From positions 1,938,666 to 2,002,665 of the forward strand of contig KV440964.1 of assembly GCA_001636495.1 (NCBI GenBank): a DNA stretch of 64,000 nt, read 5' to 3'. The notes below the pieces were generated by a model, which was given only the letters and a program-made list of their open reading frames with translations, was not told the DNA's origin and did no database searches. Below are positions 34,989 through 44,906 of the stretch, one piece after another (position 1 is the first letter of the stretch; each line of letters begins with the position of its first letter). A program made the translations under genes and the position numbers. Source of the stretch: Sutcliffiella horikoshii (GTDB taxonomy: Bacteria > Bacillota > Bacilli > Bacillales > Bacillaceae_I).

Positions 34989-36509
34989 TTGAAACAGGAT
35001 ATCGTTTTTTGGCAGCTCGTACAACACTTTGTTGTAAAAAGAGAATATAGAATATTACATATATCACCTGACCAGATGGAGGTTTGGCTTGAAGGGTTGA
35101 ACCATAAAAAGGCACCCATCATTCGCCTTTATCGGCATGACCTTGATTGGAGCACCTGGCTTCAACGGGACATAGAGGAAGCTTCCCATCATGTGTTGAA
35201 TTTTAAAAATCAATTGCGTAAGCGTAGTTTAAAAGCGCTAAACATATATGTCTCATCCTATCCCCCGGTGGATGATTGGGAGTTCAGAATCAAGGAACCA
35301 TTTGTGAATAATAAGGCCGAGATTCATTCGGTAGTGATACATGAGGGGAATATACCAAGTGGGATGGATGAGATATCCAATCTCACGGGTGACGAGGTGC
35401 GAATAGAAGAGGATATAGTAATGGATGACATGGGACTTTATCATCTTAAGCAAAGTGTCCTGAATGCTTCTTCCCAAAGAGTGAACATGGAAAAATCCAT
35501 TTTTCAGCATGGAAAACCCTTTTTTACTTATTTGTTTATCATTTTGCATCTTGTTATGTTTTATCTCTTGGAAACAAACGGAGGAAGTCAGAATCCAGAG
35601 ACATTGATGCAATATGGAGCAAAGTATAATCCGGCTATATTGGAAGGGGAATGGTGGCGTTTTTTTACACCGATTGTCCTCCATATCGGTTTTTTACATC
35701 TTCTTCTTAACACGATGGCCTTGTTTTATTTAGGTAGTGCGGTAGAGAGGATCTACGGAAATGCACGCTTCCTGCTTATCTATTTATTTGCCGGATTTGC
35801 AGGTTCCCTTGCAAGCTTTGTGTTCACCTCTTCTCTTTCAGCAGGGGCATCAGGAGCAATTTTTGGATGTTTTGGTGCTCTTCTATTTGTAGGTATCACG
35901 TATCCGAAATTGTTTTTTCGGACGATGGGGGCAAACATTCTGGTACTGATTGGAATTAACCTCGCTATCGGATTTACCATTCCGGGTATTGATAACGCCG
36001 GACATATAGGTGGTTTGATAGGCGGGTTCTTGGCATCGGCCATTGTCCATCTACCGAAGCACAAAAAGCCTCTTCCAAGAATATTTGGTCTTGGCGCTGC
36101 AGTGGCTCTGACATATTTTCTGCTTGTTCAAGGGTACAACAGTGATAACCCAAACCTGATTCTGAACCAAGCGGAAACGTTGATCCAGCAGGAAGAATAC
36201 AAGGAAGCTCGTGGTTTGCTCAGTCAGTTGGAAGATAGAGAAAATGAATTTCCTGAAATTCTTTTCTATCTCTCTTTTATCAATATCCAGGATGGTCGGA
36301 TAGAAGATGCAAGGGTACAGTTGGAGAAGCTGACGGACATGGCTCCTCAATTACATGAGGCGCATTTTAATCTGGCACTCGTCTATTTGGAGCTTGATGA
36401 AATAGAGAAAGCATCTATATCCATCAATAAGGCGTTGGAGCTTAATTCTACAGAGGAGAATTATCTTCAATTACAATCGGAAATCAATCAACAGCTACCA
36501 GTTGAGTAA
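34989..36509 (+). CDS. gluP: Rhomboid intramembrane serine protease with TPR tail
   Basis: A 506-residue protein matching YqgP/GluP. The soluble N-terminal domain has VRLYRHDLD-like IIRLYRHDLDWS. The six- to seven-helix rhomboid core has LLLNTMALFYLGSAVE, the catalytic Ser in GASGAIFGCFGALLF and the catalytic His in DNAGHIGGLIGGFLA. Two TPR repeats (about 425-500) end it. TTG at 34989 after GGAGGTGGGGA is chosen because the protein then has the length of B. subtilis YqgP; the frame continues upstream to 34839 without a good site. YqgP cleaves the magnesium transporter MgtE and adapts FtsH substrates under Mg stress. Confidence 0.9.
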   Translation: MKQDIVFWQLVQHFVVKREYRILHISPDQMEVWLEGLNHKKAPIIRLYRHDLDWSTWLQRDIEEASHHVLNFKNQLRKRSLKALNIYVSSYPPVDDWEFRIKEPFVNNKAEIHSVVIHEGNIPSGMDEISNLTGDEVRIEEDIVMDDMGLYHLKQSVLNASSQRVNMEKSIFQHGKPFFTYLFIILHLVMFYLLETNGGSQNPETLMQYGAKYNPAILEGEWWRFFTPIVLHIGFLHLLLNTMALFYLGSAVERIYGNARFLLIYLFAGFAGSLASFVFTSSLSAGASGAIFGCFGALLFVGITYPKLFFRTMGANILVLIGINLAIGFTIPGIDNAGHIGGLIGGFLASAIVHLPKHKKPLPRIFGLGAAVALTYFLLVQGYNSDNPNLILNQAETLIQQEEYKEARGLLSQLEDRENEFPEILFYLSFINIQDGRIEDARVQLEKLTDMAPQLHEAHFNLALVYLELDEIEKASISINKALELNSTEENYLQLQSEINQQLPVE

Positions 36510-36521
36510 GCTAAGTAATCT

Positions 36522-36600
36522 AACATTAACAGCAGCCGTAACGATCTTGAACTTCCCATGTAGGAAGTGGTCGTTACGGCTGCTGTTTATTTTGGTCTCT
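36522..36600 (+). terminator. Strong long-stem terminator after gluP
   Basis: AACAGCAGCCGTAACGA (36528 onward) pairs perfectly over 17 bp with its complement ending at about 36592, around a 26-base loop. A T-rich tract follows. Confidence 0.75.
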
Positions 36601-36697
36601 TTTAAAGAAGTTTGAATTTTTTTGGAGGTATTGGCAAAAAATGAAAAGATGAAAGGTGATGATTTCAAGGTAAGTCACACTTTAGGAGGAAGAAACT

Positions 36698-38161
36698 TTG
36701 ACTTGGCATAAACCGACGAAGAAAATGTCAGGAGATTTTGATAAGGACGTAGCGTATTTAAAAGAAAGAATGGCCGTAGACAAGAGCTTTGATCTGATTT
36801 TCCTGGATCTTCATTATGCAGGAAGAAGAATAGCCATGTTCCTGGTGGACGGATTTGGAAAAGATGATATTATGCTTTTCCTGATGAAGTTTCTGTCTGA
36901 CCTGATTCCCGAGGATCTTGAGGAGCATCCACTTGATAAGCTTTTGAAAACTTACATACCTTATGTGGAAATCGATAAAACGGACGATTTGGAAACAGTT
37001 GTCGATCAGGTGCTTGCGGGTCCTACCGTCATGATTGTCGAGGGATTAGAGGAAGCTGTCATCATCGACTCTAGAACGTATCCTGTCCGAGGGCCGGAAG
37101 AACCGGATATGGAAAGGGTGGTACGTGGGTCAAGGGATGGGTTTGTCGAGACGTTGATCTTTAACTGTGCATTGATTCGACGAAGAGTAAGGGACAGCTC
37201 CCTTAGAATGGAATATATGCAGGTAGGTAGAAGGTCAAAGACGGATATCAGTCTATGTTATCTGGATGAATTGGCAGACCCCCATTTAGTTAGAGAGATA
37301 AAGGAGTCATTGGAGAAAATTGATACAGACGGATTGCCGATGGCAGAAAAAACGTTGGAGGAATTTGTAGGGGGCAGGCATTGGAATCCCTATCCAACAG
37401 TACGGTATACAGAAAGACCGGACACAGCAGCTGCTCATTTGTATGAAGGCCATGTATTAGTAATTGTCGATAATTCGCCAAGTGTAATTATTACCCCGGC
37501 AACATTTTGGCATCATCTGCAACATGCCGAAGAATACAGAAACAAACCGGTGGTCGGAGCCTACTTGAGATTGGTGAGATTCCTTGCGGTATGGGCGTCC
37601 GTTTTCATCTTGCCATTATGGTACCTCCTGGCAACCAATACACAGCTCTTGCCTGAGCAGCTATCCTATATCGGTCCCAGCGAACCAGGTGCGGTTCCGT
37701 TGATTGCCCAGATACTCATTATTGAGGTCGGGATGGATATGCTGAGAATGGCAGCCATTCATACTCCAACATCATTAGGTACCGCACTTGGACTCGTAGC
37801 AGCAATCCTAATTGGGGATGTGGCTGTAAAGGTAGGGCTGTTTGTTCCGGAAATTATTTTATACCTGGCGATTGCTGCCATCGGAACATTCGCTACTCCG
37901 AGTTATGAGCTCAGCCTGGCAAACCGGCTGTTCCGGATAGTCCTGTTGTTGTTGACCTTCATGTTTGGAGTGGTAGGCTTTATGGTGGGAATGGTTATCT
38001 TTGTTCTCTTCTTGATGATGATGAATTCCTATAACGTACCATACCTATGGCCATTCATCCCATTCAATTACCGTGGATTCCGCGACGTATTGATACGTTC
38101 ACCTATCCCTTTGAAAAATAGAAGGCCGACGATTTTGCATCCGGAAGACCCGGATAGGTAA
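36698..38161 (+). CDS. GerA-family spore germination protein (SpoVAF-like)
   Basis: A 487-residue protein with the GerA A-subunit layout: a soluble N-terminal domain of about 290 residues (GPTVMIVEGLEEAVIIDSRTYPVRGPEEPD, shown here by its GPEEPD end), then five to six helices. The PTSLGTALGLVAAILIGDVAV loop follows. SpoVAF of B. subtilis is a closely related protein that speeds germination as part of an ion channel with FigP. Here it is a lone gene without gerB or gerC partners, with a TTG start after AGGAGGAAGAAAC. Which subgroup it belongs to needs a tree. Confidence 0.85.
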   Translation: MTWHKPTKKMSGDFDKDVAYLKERMAVDKSFDLIFLDLHYAGRRIAMFLVDGFGKDDIMLFLMKFLSDLIPEDLEEHPLDKLLKTYIPYVEIDKTDDLETVVDQVLAGPTVMIVEGLEEAVIIDSRTYPVRGPEEPDMERVVRGSRDGFVETLIFNCALIRRRVRDSSLRMEYMQVGRRSKTDISLCYLDELADPHLVREIKESLEKIDTDGLPMAEKTLEEFVGGRHWNPYPTVRYTERPDTAAAHLYEGHVLVIVDNSPSVIITPATFWHHLQHAEEYRNKPVVGAYLRLVRFLAVWASVFILPLWYLLATNTQLLPEQLSYIGPSEPGAVPLIAQILIIEVGMDMLRMAAIHTPTSLGTALGLVAAILIGDVAVKVGLFVPEIILYLAIAAIGTFATPSYELSLANRLFRIVLLLLTFMFGVVGFMVGMVIFVLFLMMMNSYNVPYLWPFIPFNYRGFRDVLIRSPIPLKNRRPTILHPEDPDR

Positions 38162-38226
38162 TGTTGCTTTTCATTCATTTATCTTGCATTGCGATCTGCA
38201 ACAACGGAGTTAGATAGAGACTAATG

Positions 38227-38259
38227 AAAAACGGATGTCATTTCTTCATCCGTTTTTTT
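38227..38259 (+). terminator. Intrinsic terminator of the GerA-family gene
   Basis: AAAACGGATG pairs with CATCCGTTTT, followed by T residues. Confidence 0.85.
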
Positions 38260-38356
38260 GTATTTTTCTTGCTTGACGTTGCAAGTGATTCCTTTATACT
38301 AAAAATGAAGTACATACCCTTTTATGAAGTTGTAGTAATGAAGAAAAGGTGAAATT

Positions 38357-38548
38357 ATGAAAACGATGTATGATGTAAGGCAGCTACTGAAGAAATATGG
38401 GGCATTCATCTATACAGGTGACAAAATTGCGGACATAGAGATGATGGAAGATGAGATTAGGGAGCTTTACCGCTCAGGCATGTTGGATGTAGAACGCTTC
38501 CAGTCTGCCATGATGATCTTACGACAAGAGCTGTCCAAATTAACATAA
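38357..38548 (+). CDS. yqgQ: DUF910 protein YqgQ
   Basis: A 63-residue helical protein (MYDVRQLLKKYGAFIYTGDK; EIRELYRSGMLD) matching the DUF910/YqgQ family, which always precedes glcK in Bacillus. A nucleic-acid-binding role has been proposed from structure, but none is proven. glcK starts within 20 bases, so the two form an operon. Confidence 0.9.
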   Translation: MKTMYDVRQLLKKYGAFIYTGDKIADIEMMEDEIRELYRSGMLDVERFQSAMMILRQELSKLT

Positions 38549-38565
38549 AGAAAAGGTGAATGGAA

Positions 38566-39525
38566 ATGGAAAACAAATGGTTAGTCGGGGTTGACTTAGG
38601 TGGAACAACAATCAAGATGGCGTTCATCACTCAATACGGTGAAATCGCTCATAAATGGGAGATTGTAACGAATATCAGTGAAAAAGGAAAATATATCACA
38701 ACCGATATTGCTAAAGCGATCGATAGAAAACTGGAGGAACTGGGTGAAACCAAATCCAAATTGAAAGCGCTTGGCATGGGAGCTCCCGGTCCGGTCAATA
38801 TGGCAACAGGTTTAATATATGAAGCAGTCAACCTGGGATGGGAAAACTATCCTTTAAAAGATCTTCTGGAAGTGGAAACAGGTTTACCTGTAGTAGTGGA
38901 CAATGATGCGAACCTGGCTGCTATTGGTGAGATGTGGAAAGGTGCAGGTGAAGGATCCAAGGACCTGATTTGCGTAACACTTGGAACAGGAGTCGGCGGT
39001 GGTATCATTACAAATGGGGAAATTGTCCATGGTATTAATGGAGCCGGTGGGGAAATCGGACATATTACAGTAATAGCGGAAGGTGGCGCCCCTTGCAACT
39101 GTGGAAAAACGGGATGTCTGGAAACGATTGCATCTGCTACGGGTATCGTGCGACTGGCAAAGGAAGCGATGGAGGAGAACCCGGGCAGTAAGCTTGAAAA
39201 AGTAGCTGAACAGGGAGGGTTGACTGCTAAGGTAATATTTGAGCAGGCTGAAGCAGGAGAAGAAGTGTCTCGATATGTAGTGAATAAAGTGTCCTCGTAC
39301 TTGGGGCTTGCACTCGCCAATCTGGCTAATGCCATGAACCCGGAGAAAATTGTAATCGGAGGAGGAGTTTCAAAAGCTGGGGACAAACTATTAGATCCTG
39401 TTCGTGAACATTTTGTGAAGTATCTTTTTCCAAGAACGAAGGTTGGAGTGAAAATTGCAGAAGCTACCTTAGGAAATGATGCTGGTGTGATCGGCGCTGC
39501 ATATTTAGCTAAAACAAAATTGTAA
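38566..39525 (+). CDS. glcK: Glucokinase (ROK family)
   Basis: Phosphorylates glucose to glucose 6-phosphate. The 319-residue ROK kinase has the ATP motif [13 protein letters not shown] at the N-terminus, [11 protein letters not shown] with the catalytic Asp, [13 protein letters not shown], the GGEIGHITV motif and the ROK zinc cluster [13 protein letters not shown] at 38566 has seven bases to AAAGGTG; the ATG two codons earlier is too close. Its place after yqgQ confirms orthology with B. subtilis glcK. Confidence 0.95.
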   Translation: MENKWLVGVDLGGTTIKMAFITQYGEIAHKWEIVTNISEKGKYITTDIAKAIDRKLEELGETKSKLKALGMGAPGPVNMATGLIYEAVNLGWENYPLKDLLEVETGLPVVVDNDANLAAIGEMWKGAGEGSKDLICVTLGTGVGGGIITNGEIVHGINGAGGEIGHITVIAEGGAPCNCGKTGCLETIASATGIVRLAKEAMEENPGSKLEKVAEQGGLTAKVIFEQAEAGEEVSRYVVNKVSSYLGLALANLANAMNPEKIVIGGGVSKAGDKLLDPVREHFVKYLFPRTKVGVKIAEATLGNDAGVIGAAYLAKTKL

Positions 39526-39908
39526 AAAAGTGTATGGTTTATTCTTTCTTTTACTTGGGTAAAAAGTTAGAAAGAAGCAAGCATAGAGCGTAACGGAGGC
39601 TTCTTATACGGAGGTCTCTTTTTATTTGATTATTTGAAATTTAACAACTTCTCATTTTGATGAAACTTTTTTGCTTGTACATCGTCTATTATATATAGGT
39701 GCACAAATCGCCCAATACTACTATTCTACTTCCTCGTTGTAAATGCAGTATTAATTATCCATTGATTTTTTGTAAAAAAAGTTTTAAGATATGTCGTAGC
39801 CGAAATTTTTACATGCTGAAATTAGGCCATTGATACATCTAATCAGAATTATAATCAATAATAAAATAAAGAGCTTCCCTGTCTTTCGCTTTAAGGAGGT
39901 TAAAAAAG
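39526..39908 (+). promoter_or_regulatory. 383-bp region upstream of the LtaS-like gene, with an ECF-type promoter
   Basis: TGAAAC (39661-39666), a 16-bp spacer and CGTCTA (39683-39688) match the SigM/SigW/SigX promoter pattern of Bacillus. It lies about 220 bp before the gene. The rest of the region is AT-rich; no other gene, repeat or clear terminator was seen. Confidence 0.6.
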
Positions 39909-41804
39909 ATGAAGCAAGCCTTTAAATCAAAAGTACCTTTTATCCTTATTGCAGTTGTCCTGCTTTGGGTAAAAACCTACATTGTTTATAAAACAAGTTT
40001 TAACATTACAATTGAATCCCTGAAACAAGAATTTATCCTTTTTATTAACCCGTTGAGTTTCATATTGCTTATTGCCGGGTTGGCCCTGTTCTTTAAGGAA
40101 AAGGGCATGAAACGATATTTAATCATTACAAGCTTTATCGTTTCCTTTGTGCTATATGCTAATGCCGTTTACTACCGGTTCTTTAATGATTTCATCACGA
40201 TCCCATTACTTTTCCAATCAGGTAACATGAGCGATCTTGGCGGAAGTATTACTGAATTGATGACTCCGATGGATTTATTGATGTTTACCGACGTAGTCAT
40301 CCTTATTGCATTAGCTAAATGGACACCGCAATTTGTGAGTATGTCTACTTGGAGACCGAAAGTAAGGAAAATGTACTTCCTTTCTATTGTTGGTATCTTC
40401 CTGTTCAACTTGGGATTAGCTGAAACTGAAAGACCACAGCTATTAACACGTACATTTGACCGTGAAATCCTAGTTAAAAACTTAGGAACATACAATTATC
40501 ACGTGTATGATGCTGTGCTCCAATCAAAGACACGTGCTCAGCGCGCAATGGCAGATGGAAGTGAGCTTGCCGAAGTTCAAAACTATATAAATGCTAATTA
40601 CAAAGCGCCGAACGATGACTTGTACGGAGTTGCAGAAGGAAAGAATATTATCGTAGTGAAAATGGAGTCATTACAAAGCTTTGTCATTGATAATGAAATC
40701 AATGGGGAACCAATTACTCCTTTCTTGAACGAATTGAAAGATCAAAGTTATTATTTCAACAATTTTTATCACCAGACAGGGCAAGGGAAGACGTCCGACT
40801 CTGAATTCTTATTAGATAACTCCTTATATCCTGTTGGCAGAGGTGCTGTTTTCTTCACCCACGGAACAAACGATTTCCACACAGCAACGCCTAATGCAAT
40901 TAAGGAGAAAGGCTATACTCCAGTAGTGTTCCATGCAAATAACAAGAGTTTCTGGAACCGTGATGTAATGTATGATTCATTAGGTTATGATAAGTTTTTT
41001 GACATTGCTAGCTATGATGTCAATGAAGAAAACTCTGTCGGTTGGGGATTGAAAGATCAGGAATTCTTCCAACAATCAGTTCCTTATATGCAGGAACTTC
41101 AACAGCCGTTTTATGCTAAGTTTATTACATTGACAAATCACTTCCCATTCGTATTGGATGAAGAAGACAGATTCGTTGACGAGTTTGATTCTAACAGTCG
41201 AACTTTAAATCGTTATTTCCCGACTGTTCGTTACATGGATGAATCTCTTAAAACTTTCTTTGATGAATTGAAAGCTGCTGGATTATATGAGAACTCCGTT
41301 ATCATTATGTATGGTGATCACTATGGTATCTCAGAAAATCATAACGAAGCGATGAGCCAGTATTTAGACAAAGAGGTCACTCCTTTTGAAAATGCACAGC
41401 TTCAACGCGTTCCAATGATTGTTCATATTCCTGGTGTTACAGATAAAAACCCTAAAGAATTTGATACAGTTGGTGGTCAAATTGACCTTAAGCCTACTAT
41501 CAAGCATTTGATTGGAATGGAAACAAAAAATGACATTCAATTCGGTGAGGATTTATTCTCTGAAGAACGTAATGACTTTGTCGTATTCCGTGATGGAAGC
41601 TTTGTTACGGATGAAGTTGTTTACACCAAGAATGCTTGCTTTGACAAAGAAACAGAAGAAGAAGTAGAGCAAGAAGCATGTGAACCATATATGGAAAAAG
41701 CCAAGAAAGAGCTTCAGTACTCCGATAAGATTGTGTACGGAGACCTGCTACGCTTTTATGATGGAACATCCATTCAAGTAGACGAAAGCAAACTAAGTGA
41801 ATAA
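39909..41804 (+). CDS. Lipoteichoic acid synthase-family protein (YqgS-like)
   Basis: Polymerises or primes glycerol phosphate from phosphatidylglycerol on the outer face of the membrane. The 631-residue protein has five N-terminal helices (to about residue 195) and an extracellular sulfatase-fold domain. That domain has the metal Glu in [10 protein letters not shown], the nucleophile Thr in [14 protein letters not shown] (about residue 290), and [15 protein letters not shown]. subtilis has four paralogues (LtaS, YfnI, YqgS, YvgJ); gene order points to YqgS. The acidic C-terminal tail has a Cys pair. An ECF-type promoter lies upstream. Confidence 0.92.
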   Translation: MKQAFKSKVPFILIAVVLLWVKTYIVYKTSFNITIESLKQEFILFINPLSFILLIAGLALFFKEKGMKRYLIITSFIVSFVLYANAVYYRFFNDFITIPLLFQSGNMSDLGGSITELMTPMDLLMFTDVVILIALAKWTPQFVSMSTWRPKVRKMYFLSIVGIFLFNLGLAETERPQLLTRTFDREILVKNLGTYNYHVYDAVLQSKTRAQRAMADGSELAEVQNYINANYKAPNDDLYGVAEGKNIIVVKMESLQSFVIDNEINGEPITPFLNELKDQSYYFNNFYHQTGQGKTSDSEFLLDNSLYPVGRGAVFFTHGTNDFHTATPNAIKEKGYTPVVFHANNKSFWNRDVMYDSLGYDKFFDIASYDVNEENSVGWGLKDQEFFQQSVPYMQELQQPFYAKFITLTNHFPFVLDEEDRFVDEFDSNSRTLNRYFPTVRYMDESLKTFFDELKAAGLYENSVIIMYGDHYGISENHNEAMSQYLDKEVTPFENAQLQRVPMIVHIPGVTDKNPKEFDTVGGQIDLKPTIKHLIGMETKNDIQFGEDLFSEERNDFVVFRDGSFVTDEVVYTKNACFDKETEEEVEQEACEPYMEKAKKELQYSDKIVYGDLLRFYDGTSIQVDESKLSE

Positions 41805-41811
41805 CTAATAT

Positions 41812-41853
41812 AAAACTGCCATGAAGACCACCAATCTTCATGGCAGTTTTTTT
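41812..41853 (+). terminator. Intrinsic terminator of the LtaS-like gene
   Basis: AAAACTGCCATGAAGA pairs with TCTTCATGGCAGTTTT (16 bp), followed by T residues. Confidence 0.9.
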
Positions 41854-41876
41854 GATATATAAGTATAAAATTCGGA

Positions 41877-42005
41877 TTATGAAGACCTCTCTGGCTGGAA
41901 AATCGAAGTGGAGAGGTCTTCATCCTGGTTATGAAGACCTCTCTGGCTGGAAAATCGAAGTGGAGAGGTCTTCATCATGATTATGAAGAGACCTCTCTGC
42001 CAAAG
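41877..42005 (+). repeat. 52-bp tandem repeat of perfect hairpins
   Basis: Two identical 48-bp blocks in 52-bp units (41877-41928 and 41929-41980) are followed by a decayed third unit from 41981. Each unit contains the 13-bp inverted pair ATGAAGACCTCTC and GAGAGGTCTTCAT around a 19-base loop. The ATGAAGA arm also occurs in the terminator just upstream. Confidence 0.88.
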
Positions 42006-42057
42006 AAAACATATCAAGTAGGTTTTCATCAAACTTTTCCCTTATTTTTCAGCGCTT

Positions 42058-42096
42058 TTATAGGACCTGGCGGTTTCTGCCCGGTTTTTTTTGTCT
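42058..42096 (+). terminator. Terminator-like hairpin before yqgT
   Basis: CCTGGC/GCCCGG-type stem around GGTTTCT, followed by eight T residues. The same layout occurs before cadC (24902-24942). Confidence 0.45.
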
Positions 42097-42189
42097 TCAT
42101 CCAACCCAGCTGCGCTAACGTGCGTTCTAAAACCTATCTGACGCCCATAAGTTTAATGTATAGACGTGAATAATGGGTGGTGATTACCT

Positions 42190-43392
42190 TTGAAGGTAGT
42201 GAGCAGGAGAGGGGATACGTTATGGTATTACAGTCAATTATTCAACATTCCTCTTCAATTAATTGTAGATTCGAATAGGAAGCTGAAAGAATCATCTGGA
42301 ACTCTTCTAAATAAGGGAGATACCATCTTCATACCAGGTTACATCGAGTCATCATATAAAGTTAAAGAAGGGGACACCCTTCAATCAATCATCCATCAAA
42401 AACGACTGCCGATTGACTATATATCATTGATGAATCAAGATAAGGGACTATCTCAATTGAAAACAGGAGAAGTGATACGAATACCCGAAAAAGTCTCCAC
42501 TATAATCGTGACACCAATGAAAAAGTATGATTATCAAACAATGCTACATGACCTGAACAGACTGAAAGAGGTTTATCCATTCCTCGAGTGTACCTCTATT
42601 GGACAATCCGTTATGGGGAAACCTTTACATCACATTAGAATAGGAAAGGGGACCAAAAAGATCCATTGGAACGGAAGCTTTCATGCCAATGAATGGATAA
42701 CAAGTGCTGTAATCATGAATCTCCTTAATGATTACTTGCTTGCCCTTACTAACGGTGTACTACTCAGGGGCCTGCCATGTCTTCCTATATATGAACAGAC
42801 GGAGCTGTCCATTGTTCCAATGGTAAATCCGGATGGTGTCGACTTGGTGCTTAATGGACCTCCAAATGTAAAGCCCTTCAAGGAACTGGTGGAGCAGATT
42901 AATGAGGATAGGGCAGATTTTATGGGATGGAAAGCAAATATAAGAGGAGTGGATCTTAACAAGCACTTTCCTGCAAATTGGATGGTGGAGAAAATTCGTA
43001 AAGAAGAAAAGGTTCCTTCTCCTCGTGATTACCCTGGTGATACTCCTTTGACAGAGCCTGAGGCAAAGGCGATGAGAACACTTGTAGAAGAAGAGAACTT
43101 TGACAGGGTGATTGCCGTCCATACTCAAGGAGAAGAGTTCTACTGGGGGTATGAAGGGCTGGAACCATCCGAGAGCGAGAGGATTGCGCTTGAATTTGAA
43201 CGTGTTAGTACGTATAAGAGTGTGCAATATGTAGATAGCCATGCAGGATTCAAAGATTGGTTCATACAGGAGTTTCGTAAGCCGGGATTTACGCTCGAAC
43301 TTGGCAGAGGAATCAATCCTCTTCCATTATCCCAATATGATACAATCTACCCAAAAACCTTGGGGATTTTCTTGTCTTCCCTCTATATGTAA
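42190..43392 (+). CDS. yqgT: Gamma-D-glutamyl-L-diamino acid endopeptidase (LysM-M14, YqgT)
   Basis: A 400-residue protein with two N-terminal LysM modules (VSRRGDTLWYYSQLF and YKVKEGDTLQSIIHQ, to about residue 97) and an M14 zinc carboxypeptidase domain. The zinc ligands are in GSFHANEWIT (His, Glu) and AVHTQGEEFYW (His), and the catalytic Glu is in GFTLELGRG. Such enzymes cut stem peptides between D-Glu and the diamino acid. There is no signal peptide, as in the endospore enzyme I type. TTG start after GGGTGGTG. Confidence 0.9.
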   Translation: MKVVSRRGDTLWYYSQLFNIPLQLIVDSNRKLKESSGTLLNKGDTIFIPGYIESSYKVKEGDTLQSIIHQKRLPIDYISLMNQDKGLSQLKTGEVIRIPEKVSTIIVTPMKKYDYQTMLHDLNRLKEVYPFLECTSIGQSVMGKPLHHIRIGKGTKKIHWNGSFHANEWITSAVIMNLLNDYLLALTNGVLLRGLPCLPIYEQTELSIVPMVNPDGVDLVLNGPPNVKPFKELVEQINEDRADFMGWKANIRGVDLNKHFPANWMVEKIRKEEKVPSPRDYPGDTPLTEPEAKAMRTLVEEENFDRVIAVHTQGEEFYWGYEGLEPSESERIALEFERVSTYKSVQYVDSHAGFKDWFIQEFRKPGFTLELGRGINPLPLSQYDTIYPKTLGIFLSSLYM

Positions 43393-43445
43393 TGGGGAAA
43401 TTACGCCTAAAGGCTTTGTTAAAGTGGGCGGAAGCCCTTTTTAAA

Positions 43446-43629
43446 AGGCTCTTTTCTCAAAGATTGTTGCTATATACTTGTAAAAAGTCGGCAATAGGAC
43501 TTTTTACCGCATATAGACTCTAAGGTAGGCAAAAACCTATCGTGATAGACGGGAAAAGAGCACGATAGCAAGGAATATTACGGTTGGTTTAAAAATACGA
43601 AAAAGCAACAAGTTTTACGAAAACAGCCT
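43446..43629 (+). mobile_element. MITE-like element R2, copy 2
   Basis: A 184-bp non-coding element with AGGCT and AGCCT ends and perfect 6-bp flanking duplications TTTAAA (43440-43445 and 43630-43635). The interior is homologous to R2 copy 1 in opposite orientation. It inserted just after yqgT. Confidence 0.82.
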
Positions 43630-43663
43630 TTTAAAAAGATGACCTCAAAAATCCGATTAAATC

Positions 43664-43697
43664 AACAAATATTACTGGAGGAATATTTGTTTTTTTC
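43664..43697 (+). terminator. Terminator before yqgU
   Basis: AACAAATATT pairs with AATATTTGTT, followed by seven T residues. It may have served yqgT before the R2 insertion separated the two. Confidence 0.75.
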
Positions 43698-43760
43698 TCT
43701 TGTATTGAAACCTTTCCTGCCTCATAATCGTTATTAAGATAGGCAAAAAGGAGGGGTGCA

Positions 43761-44891
43761 ATGAAGAAAATTTTTATTATAGGTACAATTGTTCTTTGCT
43801 TGTTGTCAGGATGTCAATCTCCTCCAACCCCCAAGGAAGTCAGCAACGCGCCTTTACTATCTAATCATGCGAAACCAAAACCTTTCAATCCTATAATCTT
43901 TCAAAATGAATCGTTTGAAAAGCTTTCCATACCAGCTGAACAATTAACCACTGTCGCAGAATGGTTAAATAATGAGACCATATTGTATATAGCCAACGAT
44001 GGAACAGGTTCAAAAGTACTAACCTTTCATCTGCTAACAGGTGAATCGGAATTGTTTTTTGAATCAGCTGATTCTATTATTTCTGTCACTGCCAATAAAG
44101 ATTTTGATCTGTTTTTGGTCCGTTCTGCCCCTTCTTACACAGAAGGGAAATTAAGTGTACTTTCCGATAATGGAGAACTAATAGCGGAGTTTGTTTTTGA
44201 TGAATCCATAGACCTTGTCACTTCTTGGGACCCTTTTACAGGGGAAAAGTTGCTGGTGTCCTCTTTTAAAGAGGATTGGTCCTATGACAGCTTCATTCTT
44301 GATGTACAAACGAAAACTATGGTAAAACAAGATATGGACGACCCATTCGTTCAATGGATGTCTGAAGACAAGTTGGGTTTTATCAATTGGAACCAAGAAA
44401 TGCCTTTGTTGGAAGCGCCGTTGTACACGTATAACCTTACAACGAATGAAGCTAGCGAGATTTTGGAGAAAGTAGTAACATTTCAATCTTATCATAATTT
44501 GTTACTTACAGTAGGGGATGTTAAAGATGAGCATATGGGAGTGTACGCCTTTTACCGTCTTCCGAACCTGGAAAGCATCCTCTCCTATGAAGCACCGCTT
44601 TTGACCATGTATTCCAACTACTTTATACCCTACTTCGCTTATGTAGATGACACAGAAACATTTTATACTTTCGAACCATTAGCTGGAGGAAGTGTGGATG
44701 CATACACAGGTGGATTCCAATTTGTGCAGATTGACGTTACAGAGGGAACGAAAAAAATAATTGAAGAAAATGTTGAAAATAAACCGATAAAATTTTCTCC
44801 CGATGGTCAATTATGTTTATATGGATATCATTTGGAACAAATAATAATACCATCAATGGAAGAAACGATAGATCTGGTAGAATTCTTCTAG
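43761..44891 (+). CDS. yqgU: YqgU-like lipoprotein (predicted beta-propeller)
   Basis: A 376-residue lipoprotein: signal MKKIFIIGTIVLCLLSGCQS with lipobox LLSGC (Cys 18). About 35 residues of Pro-rich linker follow, then WD40/TolB-like beta-strand repeats (ETILYIANDGTG, then VLTFHLLTGESELFFE). The function is unknown. AAAAGGAGGGG precedes the ATG, and yqgV starts 16 bases after the stop, as in B. subtilis. Confidence 0.85.
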   Translation: MKKIFIIGTIVLCLLSGCQSPPTPKEVSNAPLLSNHAKPKPFNPIIFQNESFEKLSIPAEQLTTVAEWLNNETILYIANDGTGSKVLTFHLLTGESELFFESADSIISVTANKDFDLFLVRSAPSYTEGKLSVLSDNGELIAEFVFDESIDLVTSWDPFTGEKLLVSSFKEDWSYDSFILDVQTKTMVKQDMDDPFVQWMSEDKLGFINWNQEMPLLEAPLYTYNLTTNEASEILEKVVTFQSYHNLLLTVGDVKDEHMGVYAFYRLPNLESILSYEAPLLTMYSNYFIPYFAYVDDTETFYTFEPLAGGSVDAYTGGFQFVQIDVTEGTKKIIEENVENKPIKFSPDGQLCLYGYHLEQIIIPSMEETIDLVEFF

Positions 44892-44906
44892 AGGAGGACG
44901 ATAGAA

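Noticed and set aside
41877-42005. CRISPR array
   Set aside because: The repeats are contiguous 52-bp tandem units without variable spacers, and no cas genes are near.
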